Shown here: positions 1 through 7,600 of the stretch, in pieces
Numbering within the stretch: position 1 is the stretch's first letter
Layout: each line of letters begins with the position of its first letter
Assembly: GCF_000263735.1 (NCBI RefSeq)
Contig: NC_017946.1
Location: 227,348 to 291,347, forward strand
Reading direction: 5' to 3'
From: Pyrococcus sp. ST04
GTDB lineage: Archaea > Methanobacteriota_B > Thermococci > Thermococcales > Thermococcaceae
DNA length: 64,000 nucleotides
Program-made: the position numbers and the translations under genes
Notes under the pieces: generated by a model
What the model was told of the DNA's origin: nothing
The model's database searches: none
The model's input: the letters and a program-made list of their open reading frames with translations, nothing else

Positions 1-1
1 G

Positions 2-556
2 TTAGGTGTGGAGAGAGTGATAGCAATAAACGCAGTTGGCTCACTAAAGGAAGAATATAAGCCAGGAGATATAGTGATAATCGACCAATTCATTGATTTC
101 ACAAAGAAGAGAGAGTACACATTTTATAACGGACCAAGGGTTGCCCACATAAGTATGGCAGATCCCTTCTGTCCAGAACTGAGGAAAATATTTATTGAAA
201 CGGCAAAAGAGCTAAACCTACCAGTTCACGAAAAAGGAACTTACATATGTATAGAAGGACCCAGATTCTCAACTAGAGCAGAATCGAAGATGTTTAGACA
301 ATTTGCAGATGTCATCGGAATGACCCTTGTACCAGAGGTCAACTTAGCCAGAGAACTTGGAATGTGTTATGTAAACATCTCAACAGTCACTGACTACGAT
401 GTCTGGGCAGAGAAACCAGTAGATGCTCAAGAAGTCCTCAGAGTCATGAAAGAAAATGAGGAAAAAGTTCAGAAACTTCTAAGAAAGGCAATTCCAAGAA
501 TCCCAGAGGAGAGAAAGTGTGGCTGTGCGGACGTACTTAAGACAGCTTTCGTCTGA
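2..556 (+). CDS. mtnP: S-methyl-5'-thioadenosine phosphorylase, 3' part only
   Basis: This is the C-terminal 184 residues of a gene whose start lies before the window; the frame is open from base 2, so the GTG at 8 is internal. The enzyme splits methylthioadenosine with phosphate to give adenine and methylthioribose-1-phosphate, a cytosolic purine and methionine salvage step. Visible family features are the purine phosphorylase core ([37 protein letters not shown]) and the CGC motif near the C-terminus that forms disulfides in the P. furiosus enzyme. The gene reads toward the origin. Product is confident; the N-terminus is unseen. Confidence 0.93.
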   Translation, partial: LGVERVIAINAVGSLKEEYKPGDIVIIDQFIDFTKKREYTFYNGPRVAHISMADPFCPELRKIFIETAKELNLPVHEKGTYICIEGPRFSTRAESKMFRQFADVIGMTLVPEVNLARELGMCYVNISTVTDYDVWAEKPVDAQEVLRVMKENEEKVQKLLRKAIPRIPEERKCGCADVLKTAFV

Positions 557-633
557 TTCTTTCTTCACCTTTTGAGTAATAATTGAGCGTCTCGCTATTA
601 TTATAAGTATTTGAGCATTTCTATCTTTATCGA

Positions 634-666
634 AAAACCCCCAGAGTTTCATTTCCACTGGAACTC
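634..666 (-). repeat. Long ORB element 1 (Orc1/Cdc6 binding site)
   Basis: On the minus strand it reads GAGTTCCAGTGGAAATGAAA then CTCTGGGGGTTTT. It is the inverted copy of the element at 925-957, differing by one G in the G-string. The dyad core plus G-string is the ORB signature bound by archaeal Orc1/Cdc6. Its G-string faces outward, away from the AT-rich segment. Confidence 0.9.
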
Positions 667-924
667 CACGAGAGAGGTATCCCACAAAATTTTTGACGAT
701 ACAAAATATGTAAAGAATATGACAGCGTCATGTTTACAATTGTAAAGTAAACAATGTTCATATAATGTACATTTTTGTACACCAACTTTGTATGTTTTTT
801 CAGTAAAAAATTTTAGACATTTATAAGCTGTTCATAGATAAATATTTAAATAGGAAGTCGATCTAATAGGGGAGAGTGTTTGTTTCACAAGAGAAAATAA
901 AAATTTTCTATGGTGTTTGCCGCC
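667..924. other. AT-rich segment between the ORBs, candidate unwinding element
   Basis: 258 bases, strongly AT-rich, flanked by the two inverted long ORBs. It includes short palindromic stretches (TTTACAATTGTAAA at about 732-745) and a TATA-like box AAATATTTAAATAGG at about 839-853 with no gene downstream. Unwinding is inferred from composition and position; nothing here proves the melting site. Confidence 0.6.
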
Positions 925-957
925 GAGTTCCAGTGGAAATGAAACTCTGGGGGGTTT
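925..957 (+). repeat. Long ORB element 2 (Orc1/Cdc6 binding site)
   Basis: Reads GAGTTCCAGTGGAAATGAAA followed by CTCTGGGGGGTTT. It is the near-perfect inverted partner of the element at 634-666, with the G-string pointing toward orc1. The pair is the strongest dyad in the region and has the structure expected of the principal initiator sites. Confidence 0.9.
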
Positions 958-1040
958 CACTTCTGTTTAATTTTACATGATATGTAAACCAAATCTTTTA
1001 ACAAAATTGGACATATTTGCTCAAAAATGGATTTATTTTG

Positions 1041-1058
1041 TTGGACAAATATGTCCAA
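1041..1058. promoter_or_regulatory. Palindrome TTGGACAAATATGTCCAA in oriC
   Basis: An 18-base near-perfect palindrome directly left of a mini-ORB. A half copy, TTGGACATATTTG, lies at 1007-1019. The arms GGACA/TGTCC recur in the palindrome upstream of the aminotransferase (45167-45180). It looks like a dimeric regulator site; the binding protein is unknown. Confidence 0.35.
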
Positions 1059-1064
1059 TTGGAC

Positions 1065-1076
1065 TCCACTGGAAAT
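1065..1076 (-). repeat. Mini-ORB
   Basis: TCCACTGGAAAT, the central dyad of the ORB without the G-string. It is one of four mini-ORBs between the second long ORB and orc1. Confidence 0.7.
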
Positions 1077-1238
1077 CGGGAACTCCTTTACATTTGGAAA
1101 TCAACTAAAGTGAACAGATTAGTTCATTCGAGTAGTTTTTCTTATGAAATGATTTCAAATGAGATTATACTCAATTATATATTTGACATGTGAATGTTTA
1201 AGCAAAGCATAAAAACTCTCAGTGAGATATCAACGTTG

Positions 1239-1271
1239 CTTTCCACTGGTTCGTGTGGTTCGTGTGGAAAG
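1239..1271. repeat. Mini-ORB with tandem 9-mer inside an inverted repeat
   Basis: CTTTCCAC (1239-1246) and GTGGAAAG (1264-1271) form a perfect 8-base inverted repeat around a mini-ORB core TTCCACTGGT and two perfect tandem copies of GGTTCGTGT (1248-1256, 1257-1265). It sits immediately before the likely orc1 TATA box. Confidence 0.55.
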
Positions 1272-1272
1272 A

Positions 1273-1285
1273 CTTAAATATATAT
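1273..1285 (+). promoter_or_regulatory. Putative orc1 TATA box
   Basis: CTTAAATATATAT is a good archaeal TATA element about 130 bases before the orc1 ATG. Mini-ORBs flank it on both sides, so Orc1 binding could repress its own transcription. The start site is not determinable by reading. Confidence 0.4.
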
Positions 1286-1354
1286 GTCATATGGGGGATT
1301 TGAGTATAACTTAATGTCATATTTAATGGTGTCTATTTAACAATATGTGTTCCA

Positions 1355-1405
1355 TTTCCACTGGAAACACAGGTCATGTAATTAAAAAGCATAATTTCCA
1401 CTGGA
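1355..1405. repeat. Two mini-ORBs overlapping the orc1 leader
   Basis: TTTCCACTGGAAA at 1355-1367 and TTTCCACTGGAG at 1395-1406 lie 10-60 bases before the orc1 ATG. The second overlaps the ribosome binding site (GGAGGG at about 1403-1408). Initiator bound here would cover the leader, which suggests autoregulation. Confidence 0.65.
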
Positions 1406-1414
1406 GGGACATCA

Positions 1415-2674
1415 ATGAACGAAGGTGAACAGTTACACCTGGATAAGCTCTTTGAAAGACTGCTCAAGGCAAGGAAGATATTCAAGAACAAAGAGGTACT
1501 TAGACATAGCTATACTCCAAGAGACCTACCTCACAGACATGAGCAGATAGAGACGCTAGCACAGATACTAGTTCCTGTTCTTAGGGGTGAGACTCCATCG
1601 AACATTTTCGTTTATGGGAAGACAGGGACTGGAAAGACCGTGACTGTAAAATTTGTGACTGAAGAGCTTAAGAAAATCTCCAAAAAATATAACATTCCAG
1701 TTGATGTCATATACATAAACTGCGAGATCGTTGATACTCACTACAGGGTTCTAGCTAACATTGTCAATCACTTCAAGCATGAGACTGGAATTGAGGTTCC
1801 TCTCGTGGGCTGGCCGACGGATGAAGTTTATGCGAAGCTTAAACAAGTGATAGACATGAAAGAGAGGTTCGTCATTATTGTTCTTGATGAGATTGACAAG
1901 CTTGTAAAGAAGAGTGGAGATGAAGTTCTGTACTCATTAACGAGAATAAACACCGAGTTGAAGAGAGCGAAGGTTAGCGTTATTGGAATATCTAATGACT
2001 TGAAGTTTAAGGAGTATCTTGATCCAAGAGTCCTCTCAAGCCTTAGTGAGGAAGAAGTAGTGTTCCCTCCATATGATGCGACTCAGCTTAGGGATATACT
2101 AACACAGAGAGCTGAGGAGGCGTTTTATCCTGGAGTTCTAGATGAGAGCGTGATTCCCCTGTGTGCAGCTCTTGCAGCTAGAGAACATGGAGATGCGAGG
2201 AAGGCTTTAGACTTGTTAAGAGTTGCTGGAGAAATTGCAGAAAGGGAAGGTGCTAGTAAAGTTACTGAGAAACATGTATGGAAGGCTCAAGAAAAGATAG
2301 AACAAGATATGATGGAAGAAGTTATAAAAACGCTTCCGCTTCAGTCAAAGGTTCTCTTATATGCTATAGTTCTTCTGGACGAAAATGGGGAGTTACCAGC
2401 GAATACAGGTGAGGTGTACTCTGTGTATAGAGAGCTCTGTGAACATCTTGACTTAGAACCCCTAACTCAAAGGAGAATTAGTGATCTTATAAATGAGCTT
2501 GATATGTTGGGCATCATAAATGCAAAGGTCGTTAGTAAGGGAAGGTATGGGAGGACAAAAGAGATAAGGCTAAATGTTACCCCATATAAAATTAGGAATG
2601 TATTCAGATATGACTATACAATCCAGCCCCTGCTTACGATATCTTTTGAAAGTGGTCAGCGGAGGTTGATTTAA
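1415..2674 (+). CDS. cdc6: Orc1/Cdc6 replication initiator
   Basis: A 419-residue AAA+ initiator that binds ORB elements, opens the origin and loads MCM. Visible are Walker A GKTGTGKT (about residue 68), Walker B VIIVLDEID (about 155-163), a sensor region around VIGISNDLKF, and a C-terminal winged-helix domain (about 300-410) that reads the ORB. The ATG at 1415 follows the strong site GGAGGG. The stop overlaps the polB start as TAATG, so translation is probably coupled. It lies directly beside the origin, as in other Pyrococcus species. Length is normal for the family. Confidence 0.97.
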   Translation: MNEGEQLHLDKLFERLLKARKIFKNKEVLRHSYTPRDLPHRHEQIETLAQILVPVLRGETPSNIFVYGKTGTGKTVTVKFVTEELKKISKKYNIPVDVIYINCEIVDTHYRVLANIVNHFKHETGIEVPLVGWPTDEVYAKLKQVIDMKERFVIIVLDEIDKLVKKSGDEVLYSLTRINTELKRAKVSVIGISNDLKFKEYLDPRVLSSLSEEEVVFPPYDATQLRDILTQRAEEAFYPGVLDESVIPLCAALAAREHGDARKALDLLRVAGEIAEREGASKVTEKHVWKAQEKIEQDMMEEVIKTLPLQSKVLLYAIVLLDENGELPANTGEVYSVYRELCEHLDLEPLTQRRISDLINELDMLGIINAKVVSKGRYGRTKEIRLNVTPYKIRNVFRYDYTIQPLLTISFESGQRRLI

Positions 2675-4620
2675 TGGATGAGTTTGTGAGGGCTTTAATC
2701 AAAAATAACTACCTCATAACCCCTTCAGCTTATTATCTCCTTGCTGAGCACTTTAGAAAGCAGAATTTTTCTCTATCTGAGCTAATAAAATTTGCAAAGA
2801 CTAAAGGGACTTTTATAATTGATGACCTAGTAGCTTCTGAGTTTCTTAAATTAAAAGAGCTTGAAGTTCCAGTGGAAACAAAACCCTCTTATATTTCCAG
2901 TGGAACTCCTGTTGAAAAAAGTTTAGTCTCTCTTGGAGAGGATAATATATCTGAAGAAACTAGTACTTCTGAAATGCAGAGTTCTATTTCCACTGGAGAA
3001 CCCTCCATAGAAATGAGTGAACAGCCCTCTTCAAGCGTTGAATCAAAGATCTCTGAGGAGATATTCCAGGGGGAGAGTTCTATTTCCACTGGAAGTGAAG
3101 GGGTTGCAGAGGGAGAAGAAGCAGAAATTATAGAAACTGTTGAGGAAGTTGCAAGCGTTCCTTCCAATGGAAGTGAATTTGAGAGTGAGGAAGAAAATGG
3201 GAATGGTGTAGCTGTCGTAGCTGATAAATATGGATTGCCAATGGTATACGAGCCCGAGGAAATAGTCGAGGAGAAGGAGTACTCTCTCTATGAAGATTTT
3301 GTCATTCAACCGAATCCCGAATTCAAGTTTGCTAAAATAACCCCCGAGTACGAGATAAAGTTTGATATAAGAAACTTCAAACTTAAGCCTCCAAAACCAA
3401 AAAATGGGAGTGGGAAAGAGGGTGAAATCATCGTTGAGGCTTATACATCCCTATTCCGGAGCAGACTTAGAAAGCTAAGGAGAATCTTAAGAGAAAATCC
3501 TGAACTTAATACTGTTGTTGATATTGGGAAGCTTAAGTATGTTAAGGGGGATGAAGAAGTTACGATAATAGGACTTGTCAACAGTAAAAGAGAAACGAAC
3601 AAAGGGCTAATATTTGAAATAGAAGACCAGACAGGTGTTGTTAAGGTGTTCCTTCCAAAGGATTCCGAAGACTACAGGGAAGCTTTCAAAGTTCTACCTG
3701 ATGCCGTGGTTGCATTTAAAGGTTTCTATTCTAAGAAAGGTTTATTCTTTGCAAATAGATTCTATCTTCCGGATGTTCCACTGTATAGGAAGCAAAAGCC
3801 ACCCTTGGAGGAAAAAGTATACGCTATCCTAATAAGTGATATTCACGTTGGAAGTAAGGAATTCTGCGAGAAGGCCTTTATGAAGTTCCTCGAGTGGCTG
3901 AATGGTTATGTTGAAAGTAAGGAGGAAGAGGAAATTGTGAGCAGGGTAAAGTACCTTATAATAGCGGGTGATGTTGTAGATGGTATTGGTGTTTATCCTG
4001 GCCAGTACTCTGACTTAATAATCCCAGATATATTTGATCAGTACGAGGCTCTTGCCAATCTATTGGCAAATGTTCCTGATCATATAACGATGTTCATTGG
4101 ACCTGGAAATCACGATGCCGCCAGGCCAGCAATTCCTCAACCAGAGTTCTATGAGGAGTATGCAAAGCCTATATACAAGCTTAAGAACGCTGTAATAATA
4201 AGTAATCCTGCAGTAATAAGATTACATGGTAGGGACTTTCTAATAGCCCACGGTAGGGGCATTGAAGATGTTGTTGCAAATGTCCCTGGACTCACTCATC
4301 ACAAACCTGGCCTACCAATGATTGAACTTCTTAAAATGAGACACCTGGCTCCAACCTTTGGAGAGAAAGTTCCAATAGCTCCCGATCCGGAGGATCTTCT
4401 TGTCATTGAAGATGTTCCCGACCTAGTTCAGATGGGCCATGTTCATGTTTATGATGCGGTAACATATAGGGGAGTCCAACTTGTGAATTCTGCGACGTGG
4501 CAGGCTCAGACAGAGTTTCAGAAGATGGTAAATATAGTCCCTACACCTGCAAAGGTTCCGGTTGTAGATGTCGAGAGTGCAAAAGTTGTTAAGGTTCTTG
4601 ATTTTAGCAGGTGGTGCTGA
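2674..4620 (+). CDS. polB: DNA polymerase D small subunit DP1 (3'-5' exonuclease)
   Basis: A 648-residue small subunit of the archaeal replicative polymerase PolD, giving proofreading exonuclease activity in complex with DP2. The order is an N-terminal helical domain (1-65), a long Ser/Glu/Thr-rich linker (about 66-200), an OB fold (about 285-370), and an Mre11-like phosphoesterase with metal motifs DIHVG (about 389), GDVVDG (about 432), GNHD (about 478), HGRG (about 525) and GHVHV (about 588). The start overlaps the orc1 stop and the stop overlaps the polC start (TGATG). The linker DNA carries five ORB-like elements (2866-3172), listed separately. Confidence 0.97.
   Translation: MDEFVRALIKNNYLITPSAYYLLAEHFRKQNFSLSELIKFAKTKGTFIIDDLVASEFLKLKELEVPVETKPSYISSGTPVEKSLVSLGEDNISEETSTSEMQSSISTGEPSIEMSEQPSSSVESKISEEIFQGESSISTGSEGVAEGEEAEIIETVEEVASVPSNGSEFESEEENGNGVAVVADKYGLPMVYEPEEIVEEKEYSLYEDFVIQPNPEFKFAKITPEYEIKFDIRNFKLKPPKPKNGSGKEGEIIVEAYTSLFRSRLRKLRRILRENPELNTVVDIGKLKYVKGDEEVTIIGLVNSKRETNKGLIFEIEDQTGVVKVFLPKDSEDYREAFKVLPDAVVAFKGFYSKKGLFFANRFYLPDVPLYRKQKPPLEEKVYAILISDIHVGSKEFCEKAFMKFLEWLNGYVESKEEEEIVSRVKYLIIAGDVVDGIGVYPGQYSDLIIPDIFDQYEALANLLANVPDHITMFIGPGNHDAARPAIPQPEFYEEYAKPIYKLKNAVIISNPAVIRLHGRDFLIAHGRGIEDVVANVPGLTHHKPGLPMIELLKMRHLAPTFGEKVPIAPDPEDLLVIEDVPDLVQMGHVHVYDAVTYRGVQLVNSATWQAQTEFQKMVNIVPTPAKVPVVDVESAKVVKVLDFSRWC
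2866..3172. repeat. Cluster of five ORB-like elements inside the DP1 coding region
   Basis: Five copies of the ORB core TTCCA(C/G/A)TGGAA in about 307 bases: 2866-2887 (plus-type), 2894-2909, 2977-3002 (minus-type, extended), 3074-3094 (minus-type, extended) and 3162-3172 (weak, central A). The two extended copies share AGAGTT-N2-ATTTCCACTGGA with the long ORBs; 2977-3002 matches the 26-base ORB segment at 21 positions. They encode the DP1 linker peptides VPVET, ISSGT, ISTGE, ISTGS and PSNGS. Motif presence is seen directly; Orc1 binding is inferred. Confidence 0.65.
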
Positions 4621-7600
4621 TGGAGCTTCCAAAAGAAATTGAAGAGTATTTTGAAATGCTTCAAAAGGAAATTGATAGGGCATATGAAATAGCAAAAAAG
4701 GCGAGAGCTCAGGGAAAGGATCCCTCACTAGATGTTGAAATTCCTCAAGCCACTGACATGGCTGGAAGAGTTGAGAGCTTGGTTGGTCCACCTGGTGTAG
4801 CTAAGAGAATAAGGGAGTTGGTGAAGGAATACGGTAAGGAAATAGCTGCTCTTAAAATAGTTGATGAAATTATAGAAGGCAAGTTTGGTGATTTTGGAAG
4901 CAAAGAAAAGTATGCCGAGCAGGCTGTTAGAACGGCACTTGCAATTCTTACCGAGGGGATAGTTTCGGCTCCAATAGAGGGTATAGCTGATGTTAAAATA
5001 AAGAGGAACACCTGGGCTGATAACTCTGAGTATCTAGCCCTCTACTATGCTGGTCCAATAAGAAGTTCGGGTGGAACCGCTCAAGCTCTTAGTGTTCTCG
5101 TAGGAGACTATGTTAGAAAGAAGCTTGGTCTGGACAGATTTAAACCAAGTGAAAAGCATATAGAAAGAATGGTTGAGGAGGTAGACCTCTATCACAGAGC
5201 TGTTACTAGATTGCAGTATCATCCATCTCCCGAAGAAGTTAGACTTGCTATGAAAAATATTCCAATAGAGATTACTGGCGAAGCTACAGATGACGTTGAG
5301 GTGTCTCATAGGGATGTTCCAGGTGTTGAAACTAACCAGTTAAGAGGTGGAGCTATCCTGGTACTGGCCGAGGGTGTTCTCCAGAAGGCAAAGAAGCTTG
5401 TGAAGTATATTGACAAGATGGGCATTGAGGGATGGGACTGGCTCAAGGAATTCGTTGAAGCAAAAGAAAAGGGAGAAGGGAAAGAGGATAAAGAGGAGAA
5501 AAGTGAGAATACTTCTCAAGCAGAGACTGCCGTTGAAGAACTTAGGGTTGAAGTTGAGAAGGGGTTTTACTATGAGCTCTATGAAAAGTTCAGGAGTGAA
5601 ATTGCTCCGAGTGATAAGTATGCTAAGGAAATCATAGGCGGAAGGCCATTATTTGCAGGTCCTTCTTCAAATGGTGGATTTAGGCTTCGCTATGGCAGAA
5701 GCAGGGTAAGTGGTTTTGCTACATGGAGCATTAATCCTGCAACAATGATACTTGTTGATGAGTTCTTAGCTATTGGGACTCAAATGAAGACCGAAAGGCC
5801 AGGGAAGGGAGCCGTTGTTACACCCTCAACGACTGCAGAAGGTCCAATAGTTAAGCTCAAGGATGGAAGCGTTGTGAGAGTTGATGATTATCAGCTTGCC
5901 CTAAAGATACGGGATAATGTTGAGGAAATTCTCTACCTAGGTGACGCAATAATAGCTTTTGGAGACTTTGTTGAGAACAACCAGACTCTTCTTCCTGCCA
6001 ATTATGTTGAAGAGTGGTGGATTCAGGAGTTTGTTAAAGCTGTGAAAGATATCTATGAGGTTGAATTGAGGCCTTTTGAAGAAAACTCTAAAGATGCCGT
6101 TGAAGAAGCAGCTGATTACCTTGACGTGGATAAGGACTTCCTCTTCAAAATGCTTTATGACCCTTTAAGGGTTAAGCCTCCAATTGAGCTTGCCATTCAC
6201 TTTTCCAAAATATTAGACATTCCGCTCCATCCTTACTACACACTCTATTGGAACTCCTTGGAACCTGAAGATGTAGAAGAGTTGTGGAGGATACTTAAAG
6301 ATAATGCTGAGATTGAATGGGACAGCTTTCGAGGAATTAGACTCGCAAAAAAGATTAAAATCTCCTTAGAGTCTCTTGGAAAGGCTAAGAGATATCTGGA
6401 ACTTCTCGGATTGCCTCATACTCTTAGTGATGGAGTTGTTATCATTGAGTATCCATGGAGTGCAGCTCTTCTAACACCTCTTGGCAATTTAGAGTGGGAA
6501 TTCAAAGCAAAGCCAATGTTCACGGTTATAGATATAATAAATGAAAATAATGACATTAAACTTAGAGATAGGGGAATCAGCTGGATTGGTGCTAGAATGG
6601 GAAGACCAGAGAAAGCTAAGGAGAGAAAAATGAAACCACCAGTTCAAGTTCTGTTCCCAATTGGTTTGGCTGGTGGATCTTCAAGAGATATAAAGAAGGC
6701 GGCCGAGGAGGGTAAAATAGCGGAAGTTGAAATAGCCTTCTTTAAGTGTCCGAAGTGCGGTCACGTTGGTCCTGAACATATTTGCCCAAGATGTGGAACA
6801 AGAAAAGAGTTGCTATGGACATGCCCAAAGTGTAAAGCTGAGTATCCGGAGGAGCAGGCTAAGGGATACGATTACACTTGTCCAAAGTGTAACATTAAGC
6901 TCAAACCCTTTGCTAAGAGGAAGATAAAGCCATCTGAGCTTCTGAACAGGGCAATGGAGAACGTTAAGGTTTATGGAGTAGACAAGTTGAAAGGCGTCAT
7001 GGGAATGACATCTGGCTGGAAAATGGCTGAACCTCTCGAAAAAGGACTTCTCAGAGCTAAAAATGAAGTTTATGTGTTCAAAGACGGGACGATAAGATTC
7101 GATGCAACAGATGCTCCAATAACTCACTTCAAACCAAGAGAAATTGGAGTTTCAGTAGATAAGCTGAGAGAACTTGGATATACGCATGACTTTGAGGGTA
7201 AACCACTAGTTAGTGAGGATCAGATCCTGGAGCTTAAGCCACAAGATATAATTCTCTCAAAAGAAGCTGGAAAATACTTATTAAGGGTTGCTAATTTTGT
7301 AGATGACCTGCTTGAGAAATTCTATGGCCTACCAAGATTCTACAATGCGGAGAAGATGGAAGATCTTATAGGGCATCTTGTTATAGGACTTGCTCCCCAT
7401 ACGTCCGCAGGAATAGTAGGGAGGATAATAGGATTCGTTGATGCATTAGTTGGATATGCCCATCCTTACTTCCATGCGGCTAAAAGAAGAAACTGCTTCC
7501 CTGGGGACACGAGAATTTTAGTTCAAGTAGATGGAAAGCCAGCTAGAATAACAATTCGTGAACTTTACGAGCTTTTCGAAGATGAGAGTTATGAGAAAAT

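Larger units (their letters stand above)
557..1414. other. oriC: oriC: chromosomal replication origin region
   Basis: An 858-base region without a plausible gene between mtnP and orc1. It contains two long origin recognition boxes in inverted orientation (634-666 and 925-957), four mini-ORBs (about 1065, 1241, 1355, 1395) with the core TTCCACTGGAA, and AT-rich DNA at 667-924 and 960-1060 that could serve as the unwinding element. This matches the architecture described for the single Pyrococcus origin next to cdc6/orc1. Small ORFs across it have no start signals or recognisable product. Function is inferred from motifs and gene neighbourhood. Confidence 0.93.

Noticed and set aside
479-685. 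Minus-strand ORF of 68 codons across the mtnP end and ORB 1
   Set aside because: It runs antisense to mtnP and through the ORB; no ribosome site or recognisable protein. The DNA is explained by mtnP and oriC.
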